DNA of 64,000 nucleotides, taken from assembly GCA_963995525.1 (NCBI GenBank), contig OZ023206.1, forward strand, positions 9,329,671 to 9,393,670, given 5' to 3'. Of the stretch, positions 10,201 through 24,624 are shown in pieces; positions within the stretch are counted from its first letter, which is position 1; each line of letters begins with the position of its first letter. The stretch is from Escarpia spicata (taxonomy: Eukaryota > Annelida > Polychaeta > Sabellida > Siboglinidae). The position numbers and the translations under genes were made by a program. The notes below the pieces were generated by a model, which did no database searches, was not told the origin of the DNA, and worked only from the letters and a program-made list of their open reading frames with translations.

Positions 10201-13007
10201 GCGCAGGGTGATCTTTGTCTTCTTACCCCCGTCCTCCATTACTTGGGGTTTCTCCGCGTGACGTTTCCAGCTCCGCTTGCGAACCTTGCCCTGTGGCTGC
10301 TGCATGGTTAATGACAACGGAATGGACTGACTGGACGTTGAGCTTGTTTCCGAATGACCATCCTCTGAACCTCTGCGGTCAGTGTGTACACGTCCAGTTG
10401 CATCACCGTCTGTGGACAATTTGACACTTGACACACGTGCAGTCCCCTGTCTTTGTTTACTACCCAACTCGACACCGATACACTGCACAGTGTTTTGTCC
10501 GTCACGTGAAGTCCCATGACCATCCCCCATGGGGTCGGCATCTACCTCAGAGTGCTCGATCTTTCTCAACAAACTTATGCTTCTTCCCATAGAACATGCC
10601 CTGTCATTCCCATTGACACTGTCAGAATGAATCTCCTCCGTAGACTCATGGCATCTGTCCATGACCAAACCGGTGTTGTCTATGGACACAACCAGGTGAT
10701 CCGTGTCTAGACCAACGTCATCGACGTAAACACACCTGTGTCGATCCTGTGTCACTGTGTCAATGACGTCAGTGGCCACCTCATGCATAACAGTGCAGAG
10801 TCCACCCCTGTCTGCGATCTCCTCTACCTCCACCACTACGTACTCACTGCTGTCATACTCCTGGCCGCAGTAGTCCGTCATCGAATCGTCACCATCCACT
10901 GTCATCGACACATCTCTCGACTCATCATCTGTCACCAGCTGTGGTGCCTCTACACACAATACCTGACGCGAGTCACGCTCAAAGTCCACTGACAAGTCGG
11001 TGTCATTAAGCCCCGAGTCTAATATTAACTCTGTGTCATTACATTCAGTGTCTAATGTCAACTCGGTGTCACCAAGCTCTACATCGCAGTCTCCTGTCAA
11101 CTCAGTGTCACCAAGTGTCACCAGAGTGTCACCAGGCGAGTGACACATGGTGACACACCTTGGATCCACATCTGTCCCCTCGCCACCATCCTTAGTGTCA
11201 ACAACTGTGTCATGTGACCCGCCACCTATCCCAGCGTGCTCGTCTTCCTCCTCATAGTCGGGCTCAAAGTCTTCCTCGTGGTCAATGTCACCGAAGTAGC
11301 TCTTCACATGCTTGTGTTGGCTGAAGTGTGAGCTGCGGGTTGTGCCCTCACCCTTGGCCCCCTTGCGGCTGGCTCCCTTCAGATGGACCACCGTCTCCGG
11401 ACTGAGTCTGGACATATGGATGCTCCCTGTGTCAGTCCTTGGTCTGCTATTGGCCTGGCGGACATGTTTCGTGTTAACTTTGACATGCGTCTTTAGCCGT
11501 GCATTTACACTGTGGTTTGATGAAGAGACCATCGCTGGTGATGTAGTGACAGCTACTGATGACATCACTGGTGATGCAGAGACCATCACTGGTGATGTCA
11601 CTGGTGATGCAGAGACCATCACTGATGATGTCACTGGTGATGCAGGGACCATCACTGTTGATGTCACTGGTGATGCAGAGACCATCACTGGTGATGCACA
11701 GACCATCACTGATGATGTCACTGGTGCTGCAGAGACCATCACTGCACATGGTGATGCTTTCTGCAGAAGTCGTTCTGTTGGAATCACCTTAGTCAAGGCC
11801 AGAACGTGTCCAGTGCATCTTGTGTCCAGGTGTTGGTCAGTCTGTTTCAGGTGTCCAGCCACAGCTGGTGTATCTGCAGACATGGTGACGCCTTCCTTTG
11901 CTGCCTCGGTCAGCGACAGACTACTCTGACTTTGGCTTATGGCAACTATGTCTTCCAAATACCCCTGAGAGGACACAGCCTTCTTGAGACCCCCCCTGCT
12001 CAAAACTTTCGCAATCTGAGCTCTCTTGACCCTACCCGCCCTGTTACCCCTACCAACGCACTCAGTTACTTCAAGCACATCGTGCCGCGAGACAGGAGGG
12101 GTACCATGTCGCCCTCGCCCCCTTCCCCGTCGTGACGACTGTCGCCCCCGCGGCGACGGTTGCCTAGTCTTTGTGGTACCATCTGGTGGCAGGATGCAAC
12201 CATCTCCTTCGCCCCGATGCATCTTGGTGGACAAGACCGGATCATTGGATTTGTCACAACCCAATATCACCAAGTCAACCCCTGACTCCAAATCTTTTGT
12301 CACCATGGCAGTACCATCGCCTGACACCAGAGTGTCTACTTCTGCCGTATATTGGGCAGGTTTTTTCATCGAAGACACACAGCCTTCCTTTTGGTTGTTG
12401 AGCCCCTGCTCTGGGACACCCATGTCCCATTTTCCCACGACGTCAACAAGTTTCAACTGCCCCCGGGGTGATTGGCGTGTCCCCTTCCTCGCGACCGCCA
12501 CCTTAATGTATGCCCTCACGGGGGAGTGTCTAGTGTCATGTGACGTCAGGTCAGAGGTCAGATTGACACTGGCAGCCGACTTATGCAAGTCTTTGTCTAC
12601 TTCAACCGTCTGTGCACAAAGTCTATTCTTCCCGGCTGCTTTCTGTAGAGATTTCCTTGGGCTACATTTCCTGGCAGGACTGGGGCAGTCGACAGGGGAA
12701 ATGCCAGTCGGGGTCACATTGTTTCTCCCCTGCCCTCTCTTCCTACGCCCCCCGCGGGGTGCACGAGGCGCCACGCTGGGACAATTATCAGGGTCACCAT
12801 CATCAAGGGTTGCGCTGTCATCGCTGTTGACAACGTGGCGTGGCGGCAGTGAGCTGCACTGGACAACACGAGGGGACACCACCGACCGCGGACTTGCTCG
12901 TTTACCCCGGCCCCTTTGTGTGACTTTGTCCGATGTCTGAACGCCCGTAACAACCCTCTTGTCCATACCCACTGTCACCCTCAAGCACACCTGGTCATGG
13001 TCGACAC
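7250..13007 (-). CDS. Giant internal exon of a probable nuclear, low-complexity protein
   Basis: A single open frame of about 1918 codons between the acceptor TTTGTATGTTTTGCAG (exon start 13007) and the donor GCAA followed by GTAAGT (exon end 7250). The phases are 2 nt in and 2 nt out; the outgoing phase matches the 6072-6252 exon. The conceptual protein is Ser/Thr/Val/Asp-rich and probably disordered. Visible elements are basic, AT-hook-like stretches (GGRRKRGQGR, SRRGRGRGRHGTP), an acidic run (DYEEEDEHAG), and ELGDTELTLD-type repeats. Later come a Pro-Val-Thr-Ser repeat, sumoylation-type motifs (VKEEPSS, IKLERQ, IKEECV) and a long octapeptide repeat. These suggest a chromatin or transcription-related nuclear protein, which is inference. 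No catalytic domain is visible and I do not recognise the family. Internal exons of this size are rare; vertebrate nuclear scaffolds such as MDC1 or BOD1L also have giant exons, but no homology is claimed. Confidence 0.85.
7830..8650 (-). repeat. Octapeptide (24-bp) coding repeat inside the giant exon
   Basis: Read on the minus strand, about 34 units of eight residues of the type SSEMTQVH, GSEMTNVH, CSKKMQIQ. Three units form a 72-bp block that is repeated almost exactly several times between about 8070 and 8340, which shows recent expansion while keeping the frame. The unit length is a multiple of three, as expected for a repeat under coding constraint. The long plus-strand frames over this region are antisense shadows. 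Confidence 0.9.
11545..11750 (-). repeat. 33-bp (11-residue) coding repeat inside the giant exon
   Basis: Minus-strand units of the type VMVSASPVTSP repeated about six times, with 33-bp periodicity in DNA (ACCATCACTGGTGATGTCAC on the plus strand). The frame is preserved. A shorter acidic repeat (GDTELT/NDTELI) lies near 11000-11100. Confidence 0.85.
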
Positions 13008-13065
13008 CTGCAAAACATACAAAGGTCACCTTTCTATCAACAATCCTGTAGCGAGTTTCATTTGC

Positions 13066-16000
13066 ACATCATGTTATGTGCATTATACCGTATATTCATC
13101 ATGTTATGTGCATTATACCGTATATTCATCATGTTATGTGCATTATACCGTATATTCATCATGTTATGTGCATTATACCGTATATGCATCATGTTATGTG
13201 CATTATACCGTATATTCATCATGTTATGTGCATTATACCGTATATTCATCATGTTATGTGCATTATACCGTATATTCATCATGTTATGTGCATTATACCG
13301 TATATTCATCATGTTATGTGCATTATACCGTATATTCATCATGTTATGTGCATTATACCGTATATTCATCATGTTATGTGCATTATACCGTATATTCATC
13401 ATGTTATGTGCATTATACCGTATATTCATCATGTTATGTGCATTATACCGTATATTCATCATGTTATGTGCATTATACCGTATATTCATCATGTTATGTG
13501 CATTATACCGTATATTCATCATGTTATGTGCATTATACCGTATATTCATCATGTTATGTGCATTATACCGTATATTCATCATGTTATGTGCATTATACCG
13601 TATATTCATCATGTTATGTGCATTATACCGTATATTCATCATGTTATGTGCATTATACCGTATATTCATCATGTTATGTGCATTATACCGTATATTCATC
13701 ATGTTATGTGCATTATACCGTATATTCATCATGTTATGTGCATTATACCGTATATTCATCATGTTATGTGCATTATACCGTATATTCATCATGTTATGTG
13801 CATTATACTGTATATTCATCATGTTATGTGCATTATACTGTATATTCATCATGTTATGTGCATTATACTGTATATTCATCATGTTATGTGCATTATACTG
13901 TATATTCATCATGTTATGTGCATTATACTGTATATTCATCATGTTATGTGTATTATACTGTATATTCATCACGTTATGTGCATTATACTGTATATTCATC
14001 ACGTTATGTGCATTATACTGTATATTCATCACGTTATGAGTATTATACTGTATATTCATCACGTTATGTGTATTATACTGTATATTCATCACGTTATGTG
14101 TATTATACTGTATATTCATCACGTTATGAGCATTATACTGTATATTCATCACGTTATGTGCATTATACTGTATATTCATCACGTTATGTGCATTATACTG
14201 TATATTCATCATGTTATGTGCATTATACTGTATATTCATCATGTTATGTGCATTATACTGTATATTCATCATTTTATGAGTATTATACTGTATATTCATC
14301 ACGTTATGTGTATTATACTGTATATTCATCATGTTATGTGTATTATACTGTATATTCATCACGTTATGAGCATTATACTGTATATTCATCACGTTATGTG
14401 CATTATACCGTATATTCATCACGTTATGTGCATTATACCGTATATTCATCACGTTATGTGCATTATACTGTATATTCATCATGTTATGTGTATTATACCG
14501 TATATTCATCACGTTATGTGCATTATACTGTATATTCATCATGTTATGTGCATTATACCGTATATTCATCATGTTATGTGTATTATACTGTATATTCATC
14601 ACGTTATGTGTATTATACTGTATATTCATCATGTTATGAGTATTATACTGTATATTCATCACGTTATGTGTATTATACTGTATATTCATAATGTTATGTG
14701 TAATATACTGTATATTCATCATGTTATGTGCATTATACTGTATATTCATCATGTTATGTGTATTATACTGTATATTCATCATGTTATGTGCATTATACTG
14801 TATATTCATCATGTTATGTGTATTATACTGTATATTCATCATGTTATGTGCATTATACTGTATATTCATCATGTTATGTGCATTATACTGTATATTCATC
14901 ATGTTATGTGTATTATACTGTATATTCATCATGTTATGTGTATTATACTGTATATTCATCATGTTATGTGTAATATACTGTATATTCATCATGTTATGTG
15001 CATTATACTGTATATTCATCATGTTATGTGTATTATACTGTATATTCATGATGTTATGTGCATTATACTGTATATTCATCATGTTATGTGTATTATACTG
15101 TATATTCATCATGTTATGTGCATTATACTGTATATTCATCATGTTATGTGCATTATACTGTATATTCATCATGTTATGTGCATTATACTGTATATTCATC
15201 ATGTTATGTGCATTATACTGTATATTCATCATGTTATGTGTATTATACTGTATATTCATCATGTTATGTGCATTATACTGTATATTCATCATGTTATGTG
15301 CATTATACTGTATATTCATCATGTTATGTGCATTATACTGTATATTCATCATGTTATGTGTATTATACTGTATATTCATCCTGTTATGTGTAATATACTG
15401 TATATTCATCATGTTATGTGCATTATACTGTATATTCATCATGTTATGTGCATTATACTGTATATTCATCATGTTATGTGCATTATACTGTATATTCATC
15501 ATGTTATGTGTATTATACTGTATATTCATCCTGTTATGTGTAATATACTGTATATTCATCATGTTATGTGCATTATACTGTATATTCATCATGTTGTGTG
15601 TATTATACTGTATATTCATCATGTTATGTGCATTATACTGTATATTCATCATGTTATGTGCATTATACTGTATATTCATCATGTTATGTGCATTATACTG
15701 TATATTCATCATGTTATGTGTATTATACTGTATATTCATCATGTTATGTGTATTATACTGTATATTCATCATGTTATGTGTAATATACTGTATATTCATC
15801 ATGTTATGTGCATTATACTGTATATTCATGATGTTATGTGCATTATACTGTATATTCATCATGTTATGTGCATTATACTGTATATTCATCATGTTATGTG
15901 TATTATACTGTATATTCATCATGTTGTGCATTATACTGTATATTCATCATGTTATGTGCATTATACTGTATATTCATCATGTTATGTGCATTATACTGTA

Positions 16001-19000
16001 TATTCGTCATGTTATGTGCAATATACTGTATATTCATCATGTTATGTGCATTATACTGTATATTCATCATGTTATGTGCATTATACTGTATATTCATCAT
16101 GTTATGTGTATTATACTGTATATTCATCATGTTATGTGCATTATACTGTATATTCATCATGTTATGTGCATTATACTGTATATTCATCATGTTATGTGCA
16201 TTATACTGTATATTCATCATGTTATGTGTATTATACTGTATATTCATCCTGTTATGTGTAATATACTGTATATTCATCATGTTATGTGCATTATACTGTA
16301 TATTCATCATGTTATGTGCATTATACTGTATATTCATCATGTTATGTGCATTATACTGTATATTCATCATGTTATGTGTATTATACTGTATATTCATCCT
16401 GTTATGTGTAATATACTGTATATTCATCATGTTATGTGCATTATACTGTATATTCATCATGTTATGTGTATTATACTGTATATTCATGATGTTATGTGCA
16501 TTATACTGTATATTCATCATGTTATGTGCATTATACTGTATATTCATCATGTTATGTGCATTATACTGTATATTCATCATGTTATGTGCATTATACTGTA
16601 TATTCATCATGTTATGTGTATTATACTGTATATTCATCATGTTATGTGTATTATACTGTATATTCATCATGTTATGTGTAATATACTGTATATTCATCAT
16701 GTTATGTGCATTATACTGTATATTCATGATGTTATGTGCATTATACTGTATATTCATCATGTTATGTGCATTATACTGTATATTCATCATGTTATGTGTA
16801 TTATACTGTATATTCATCATGTTGTGCATTATACTGTATATTCATCATGTTATGTGCATTATACTGTATATTCATCATGTTATGTGCATTATACTGTATA
16901 TTCATCATGTTATGTGCAATATACTGTATATTCATCATGTTATGTGCATTATACTGTATATTCATCATGTTATGTGCATTATACTGTATATTCATCATGT
17001 TATGTGCATTATACTGTATATTCATCATGTTATGTGTATTATACTGTATATTCATCATGTTATGTGCATCATACTGTATATTCATCATGTTATGTGCATC
17101 ATACTGTATATGCATCATGTTATGTGTATTATACTGTATATTCATCATGTTATGTGCATTATACTGTATATTCATCATGTTATGTGCATTATACTGTATA
17201 TTCATGATGTTATGTGCATTATACTGTATATTCATGATGTTATGTGTATTATACTGTATATTCATGATGTTATGTGCATTATACTGTATATTCATCATGT
17301 TATGTGCATTATACTGTATATTCATCATGTTATGTGCATTATACTGTATATTCATCATGTTATGTGCATTATACTGTATATTCATGATGTTATGTGCATT
17401 ATACTGTATATTCATCATGTTATGTGCATTATACTGTATATTCATCATGTTATGTGCATTATACTGTATATTCATCATGTTATGTGCATTATACTGTATA
17501 TTCATCATGTTATGTGCATTATACTGTATATTCATCATGTTATGTGCATTATACTGTATATTCATCATGTTATGTGCATTATACTGTATATTCATCATGT
17601 TATGTGCATTATACTGTATATTCATCATGTTATGTGTATTATACTGTATATTCATCATGTTATGTGCATTATACTGTATATTCATCATGTTATGTGTATT
17701 ATACTGTATATTCATCATGTTATGTGTATTATACTGTATATTCATCATGTTATGTGCATTATACTGTATATTCATCATGTTTTGTGCATTATACTGTATA
17801 TTCATCATGTTATGTGCATTATACTGTATATTCATCATGTTATGTGCATTATACTGTATATTCATCATGTTATGTGCAATATACTGTATATTCATCATGT
17901 TATGTGCATTATACTGTATATTCATCATGTTATGTGCATTATACTGTATATTCATCATGTTATGTGTATTATACTGTATATTCATCATGTTATGTGCATT
18001 ATACTGTATATTCATCATGTTATGTGCATTATACTGTATATTCATCATGTTATGTGCATTATACTGTATATTCATCATGTTATGTGTATTATACTGTATA
18101 TTCATCCTGTTATGTGTAATATACTGTATATTCATCATGTTATGTGCATTATACTGTATATTCATCATGTTATGTGCATTATACTGTATATTCATCATGT
18201 TATGTGCATTATACTGTATATTCATCATGTTATGTGTATTATACTGTATATTCATCCTGTTATGTGTAATATACTGTATATTCATCATGTTATGTGCATT
18301 ATACTGTATATTCATCATGTTATGTGTATTATACTGTATATTCATGATGTTATGTGCATTATACTGTATATTCATCATGTTATGTGCATTATACTGTATA
18401 TTCATCATGTTATGTGCATTATACTGTATATTCATCATGTTATGTGCATTATACTGTATATTCATCATGTTATGTGTATTATACTGTATATTCATCATGT
18501 TATGTGTATTATACTGTATATTCATCATGTTATGTGTAATATACTGTATATTCATCATGTTATGTGCATTATACTGTATATTCATGATGTTATGTGCATT
18601 ATACTGTATATTCATCATGTTATGTGCATTATACTGTATATTCATCATGTTATGTGTATTATACTGTATATTCATCATGTTGTGCATTATACTGTATATT
18701 CATCATGTTATGTGCATTATACTGTATATTCATCATGTTATGTGCATTATACTGTATATTCATCATGTTATGTGCAATATACTGTATATTCATCATGTTA
18801 TGTGCATTATACTGTATATTCATCATGTTATGTGCATTATACTGTATATTCATCATGTTATGTGCATTATACTGTATATTCATCATGTTATGTGTATTAT
18901 ACTGTATATTCATCATGTTATGTGCATCATACTGTATATTCATCATGTTATGTGCATCATACTGTATATGCATCATGTTGTGTATTATACTGTATATTCA

Positions 19001-20412
19001 TCATGTTATGTGCATTATACTGTATATTCATCATGTTATGTGCATTATACTGTATATTCATGATGTTATGTGCATTATACTGTATATTCATGATGTTATG
19101 TGTATTATACTGTATATTCATGATGTTATGTGCATTATACTGTATATTCATCATGTTATGTGCATTATACTGTATATTCATCATGTTATGTGCATTATAC
19201 TGTATATTCATCATGTTATGTGCATTATACTGTATATTCATCATGTTATGTGCATTATACTGTATATTCATCATGTTATGTGCATTATACTGTATATTCA
19301 TCATGTTATGTGCATTATACTGTATATTCATCATGTTATGTGCATTATACTGTATATTCATCATGTTATGTGCATTATACTGTATATTCATCATGTTATG
19401 TGCATTATACTGTATATTCATCATGTTATGTGCATTATACTGTATATTCATCATGTTATGTGCATTATACTGTATATTCATCATGTTATGTGCATTATAC
19501 TGTATATTCATCATGTTATGTGCATTATACTGTATATTCATCATGTTATGTGTAGTATACTGTATATTCATCATGTTATGTGTATTATACTGTATATTCA
19601 TCATGTTATGTGCATTATACTGTATATTCATCATGTTTTGTGCATTATACTGTATATTCATCATGTTATGTGCATTATACTGTATATTCATCATGTTATG
19701 TGCATTATACTGTATATTCATCATGTTATGTGCATTATACTGTATATTCATCATGTTATGTGCATTATACTGTATATTCATCATGTTATGTGTAATATAC
19801 TGTATATTCATCATGTTATGTGCATTATACTGTATATTCATCATGTTATGTGTATTATACTGTATATTCATCATGTTATGTGCATTATACTGTATATTCA
19901 TCATGTTATGTGTATTATACTGTATATTCATCATGTTGTGTGCATTATACTGTATATTCATCACGTTGTGTGTAATATACTGTATATTCATCACGTTATG
20001 TGCATTATACTGTATATTCATCACGTTATGTGTATTATACTGTATATTCATCATGTTATGTGTATTATACTGTATATTCATCATGTTGTGTGCATTATAC
20101 TGTATATTCATCATGTTGTGTTCATTATACTGTATATTCATCATGTTATGTGCATTATACTGTATATTCATCATGTTATGTGTATTATACTGTATATTCA
20201 TAATGTTATGTGTATTATACTGTATATTCATAATGTTATGTGTATTATACTGTATATTCATCATGTTATGTGTATTATACTGTATATTCATCATGTTATG
20301 AGTATTATACTGTATATTCATCACGTTATGTGCATTATACTGTATATTCATCATGTTATGAGTATTATACTGTATATTCATCATGTTATGTGTATTATAC
20401 TGTATATTCATC
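13066..20412. repeat. 7.3-kb array of a 30-bp minisatellite, about 245 copies
   Basis: Unbroken head-to-tail copies of a 30-bp unit (plus strand contains CATCATGTTATGTGCATTAT followed by ACTGTATATT). The first 25 or so copies (to about 13800) carry ACCG where the rest carry ACTG. A rare variant with a 2-bp deletion (ATGTTGTGCATT) occurs at about 15923, 16821 and 18679. The spacings of 898 and 1858 bp equal 30 and 62 units minus 2 bp, so blocks of dozens of units were duplicated. The array starts about 60 bp upstream of the giant exon's acceptor and therefore lies in its upstream intron. Because 30 is divisible by 3 and the unit lacks stops in four frames, it produces very long open frames on both strands; these are not genes. 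Confidence 0.97.
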
Positions 20413-20449
20413 AGTCATTTCAACTTTGCCGATTCTTGACTAGGCTGGG

Positions 20450-21452
20450 GCTATATTGAATGGCCAATGCTATATGGAATGGCCCACGCTACAGGGAATG
20501 GCCCACGCTACTGGGAATGACCCAAACTACAGGGAATGGCCCACACTACAGGGTATGGCCCCTGCTATAGGGAATGGCTCACGCTACAGGGAATGGCCAA
20601 TGCTGCATGGAATAGCCCATACTACAGGGAATGCCCCTGCTGTAGGGAATGACCCACGCTACAGGGAATGGCCAATGCTACATGGGATGGCCCATGCTAC
20701 AGGGAATGGCCAATGCTACATGGGATGGCCCATGCTACAGGGAATGGCCCACAATACAGGGAATGGCCCATACTACAGGGAATGGCCCACACTACAGGGA
20801 ATGGCCCACACTACAGGGAATGGCCCACGCTACAGGGAATGGCCTACACTACAGGGAATGGCCCAAACTACAGGGAATGGCCTACACTACAGGGAATGGC
20901 CTGTGCTACAGGGAATGGCCCATGTTACAGGAAATGGCCCATGCTACAGGGAATGACCCACACTACAGGGCATGACCCATGTTACAGGGAATTGCCCACA
21001 CTACAGGGAATGACCCACACTACAGGGAATGGCCCAGACTACAGGGCATGGCCCATGCTACAGGGAATGGCCCACACTACAGGGAATGGCCCATGTTACA
21101 GGGAATGGCCCACACTACAGGGAATGGCCCACACTACAGGGAGTGGCCCACACTACAGGGAGTGGCCCACACTACAGAGCATGGCCCACTTTACAGGGCA
21201 TGGCCCAAGTTACAGGGCATGGCCCACGCTACAGGGAATGGCCCACACTACAGGGAATGACCCACACTACAGGGAATGGCCCACACTACAGGGAGTGGCC
21301 CACACTACAGGGAGTGGCCCACACTACAGAGCATGGCCCACTTTACAGGGCATGGCCCAAGTTACAGGGCATGGCCCACGCTACAGGGAATGGCCCACAC
21401 TACAGGGAATGACCCACACTACAGGGAATGGCCCATGTTACAGGGAATGGTA
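20450..21452. repeat. 19-bp minisatellite, about 52 copies
   Basis: Tandem copies of CACACTACAGGGAATGGCC with CATGCT, CACGCT and GTTACAG variants. A block of eight units (152 bp) near 21165 is repeated at 21317, so there is higher-order duplication. It follows the 30-bp array after about 40 bp of unique sequence. Long open frames here are repeat artefacts. Confidence 0.95.
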
Positions 21453-21609
21453 TCATTTGGTGTGTGATTTAACAATATCAATGCAATTGCAATTTGGTGT
21501 GCAATTCAACAATTTTAATACAATTTGGGGCGTGATTCAACAATTTTAATGCAACTGCATTCTCACATGTATAATTCGCCTACGTATATATATATATATA
21601 TATACTATC

Positions 21610-22223
21610 TAAAAGGTGTCGTCATTATTTATGGAACTGCATCAATAACATTCTACATAGACGGCCTACTGCATCACCACCTGATCATATGTCAATTAAG
21701 TCTCTTTGTGATTCTTTCTCGTCACTTTAAAAATAAAATCACTATTATATGTTCTGCTTTCCCACGTCATACTTTAAGTAATGTCAGTGTGGACTTTCCA
21801 CAAGTAAATTCTCTACTTGTATCATTTGAACCTGCAACAGTTGATGCAGTTAGGAAAGTATGTCCTCCCAAAAAAAATATTGTGCACTTGATCCATTTCC
21901 AACAAATCTGCTAAAAGCATGCTGGACCTATAACAAATATTATAAATGCATCTCTTTGCTCTGGCTGTTTTCCTGATGATTTTAAATACGCCCACGTCAC
22001 TCCACTTCTTAAGAAGTCGTCTCTGCCTAAACAAGACCTAAACAGTTATAGACCTATTTCTAACCTCAGCTTTATTTCGAAAATATTAGAAAAGTTTGTA
22101 GCTAGTCATCTAAGGTCTCACATTAGCACGTCTTAACTAATGTGTCACAATCAGCATATAGACAGTTTCATTCAACAGAGACTGCCATCTTAAGGTTCAT
22201 AATGACATTAACTTGAACATTAA
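21610..22223 (+). pseudogene. Decayed LINE reverse transcriptase, N-terminal part
   Basis: Broken plus-strand reading frame of a Jockey/CR1/L2-type non-LTR retrotransposon. Recognisable pieces include DAVRKVCPPK, ASLCSGCFPDDFKYAHVTPL, LKKSSLP and LNSYRPISNLSFISKILEKF (the reverse-transcriptase motif with YRPIS), with stops and frameshifts between them. The frame reaches the start of the conserved segment before the catalytic core and is then cut by the TTAA-flanked insertion at 22224. It resumes at 25336 on the other side. Confidence 0.8.
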
Positions 22224-24084
22224 AGGAAATAAAACAAGGCATTACGTAAAATCCGTTTTCCATGTGTACACAAAGTTTAACATTGTATGTAACATTCGAG
22301 AACATTAAAAAAATACAGAAAAATACATTTGTAGCACAAATTCGATTTTAAACCCGTCTGTGTAGCAAGGCATGTGAGAGGAGGCAAGTCACTTCTGAGG
22401 AACATTTGCACGCGGCGCGGCAAACTGGGGAAGAAAGGGGGGTCTGGATTGGAACTCAGAAATTTTTTTTAAGACGTCATTGTTTGTGATGCAATCTAGT
22501 GTACTTTCACACCGTTTTTGTTTAATCTATATAAAATCACAAACATTGTGCATAGAAACACATTTGGGATTTTATTAATCAAAAGTGTAAGCATACAGTT
22601 CCATGCACATAACTGTAAAAGCACATCATATCATACAAAAACCAGAAGCAGTGTATACTACATTGTCGAAACTACAACATTGCACAAGTGGTCAATGTGA
22701 ACCATAAACTTGTAAATTTTAGTGTTCATTGTGGACATGTGACTTCACTTCTTTTCTTGCCTGTGCTTGATCCTGGCACTCACAGTTTTCTTTCTCTTCT
22801 CTGCCTGAGCAAGGACTGGGGAGTGGAGGTGGACAGATTTCAGTCTCTTTGACACTTTGCCTCTTGGGAAACCTGTTCAGCTGCTTTTCTCTTGCATCTT
22901 CAAATTCAACTCGTCCCCTCTCTGTACAACATCCTTCTTGGTGTACGCCATATCCCCTAAAAGTGTTCATATTAACAACGTCAGATAAATTTAATTCAAA
23001 TTGTTATTTAATTAATAATAACCTAAACCATACGTTAAAGCGTACTTCATGTTGACATATTAGCGCCGATCCAAGGCATATACTTATTTTTATCCAAAAT
23101 AAGCTATAAACCCATCTGGGATACCTTAAAGTTATTGCCAAAACTTATACTCCACTTACTATTCGCGTTTACATATCGTTAACGGTGCTGTATTATGCCA
23201 TGACCCGTAACGCCAGCGGCGAGAGCGTATGCCGGCGCCGTAATGTAAGTCCCATAGGCCATTACAACTCCTCGCGTGGCAGGCTAAACAATCTAATATT
23301 TATTGAAATTACGATCTTAAAACCACTCGACTGCTTCGTTAATTCCAATAATTCAGTAATTGATTCATACACGAATGTTTGAAATAAAAGCGGACAACTT
23401 ACTGTAGACCGTAGCTCATGCTTCGTTCGACTGAACGCGACTGTGAACTTCGAAAACAACACTGCAACTGATTCACCGTCAAAACTCATGCACGTATTGT
23501 AAGCTGGGACATGATTCGCAGTTTCTGGCCAATCAGAATACGGCTTGCTTTTGAAAAAGGACGACGATCACGAAATTTATAATTTTTATTGTCAATGTTT
23601 GCCAAGTCACAACCCCCCATATTAAATTTTTTTTTTCGGATTTGGACGAATCACAGAAACAGCCAAATCGAGTTCATGAACTGCAGAAATCCGCGTTTCC
23701 GCAGATTTCTCATGCCTGGTAGCGATTCCCGCAGAAAATAAAAATTTCATGAGCTAAGCATCGTGACGTCACATATGACCCACACTCGCAGCAGGCCGAC
23801 CCTTTCCATGCATTCAGAGCATGTTTACAAGGATAGCTTTTGGGTCGAAACGAGCGTCAGAATTTGTTATTGTGCAATATTCCGATGTAATACAAACACT
23901 TATCAACAAGCAGTTATCTTACCGTTCCACGTGAATAAAATGTTTATACATAGCAAACATATATTGTATTCAGCTACAGAAAGTAATGTGTATAATCTCA
24001 TAATATAATTAGAATATCGATGTATGAAGGAGGAGTTGTACAATTTATCATGACAACTTAAATCAGTCAACGAATATCTGTCAA

Positions 24085-24170
24085 TGCTGCTAGCCCAGTT
24101 GGTAAACCCGTTGGTTCCTTGGCATTTATTTTGCAATCGGGCGACGCCTGGTTCAATCCTGACACCAAAC
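24085..24170 (+). other. tRNA-like segment (degenerate), left arm
   Basis: Contains TAGCCCAGTTGG, a match to the RNA polymerase III A-box consensus, and 48 bases later GGTTCAATCC, a B box lacking one base. The D and T stems do not pair well, so this is a tRNA-derived or SINE-like remnant rather than a working tRNA. Confidence 0.5.
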
Positions 24171-24624
24171 CATTGATTTTCTTTACACTTTTTTTGTTTG
24201 TTTTCACGAAGTAATATAAACCAAATCATTTTGAATACTATGATGAACTGTTTATAAATATTTTTGTTATAACTATTTATTCGCCACAAAAATGAAAATA
24301 TGGTAATTATATATAACAATGTTTCTAAATTGTATTTATCCAGACAGATCACCATTTGTTTTCACACATAATAATTACAATATATTACCGTAAAATATAT
24401 ATATATACACAATTAATAAATGATATATCCATTACATTATATTTGTTTGGATAAATAAAATTTACAAACATCGTTATATAATTCCCATATTTTCATTTTT
24501 TGTGGCGAATAAATAATTACTACAAAAATGTTAAAAAATTATTTACAAACAGTGCATCATAGTATAAAATTATTTGGTTTATATTACTTCGTGAAAACAT
24601 TAACAAAGTGTTAAAAAAATCAAT

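Noticed and set aside
11312..12940. Plus-strand frames of 205 and 304 codons
   Set aside because: Antisense to the giant exon, with no splice or family support.
13066..20412. CRISPR-like array of 30-bp direct repeats
   Set aside because: There are no unique spacers; units are directly adjacent, and the surrounding DNA is an intron-containing animal genome.
13058..20459. Very long open frames on both strands (for example 957, 1061 and 1487 codons)
   Set aside because: They are produced by a 30-bp repeat whose unit is a multiple of three and lacks stops in four frames. They have no splice context or non-repeat coding sequence.
20456..21549. Frames encoding REWPTLQGMAHTTGNGP-type repeats
   Set aside because: The 19-bp unit yields a 19-residue period in every open frame; it is a minisatellite, not a gene.
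22719..22970. Host gene exon on the minus strand preceded by ACACTTTTAG
   Set aside because: It lies within the TTAA element, no partner exon was found, and the reading matches no family I recognise. It is kept only as a remark under the element.
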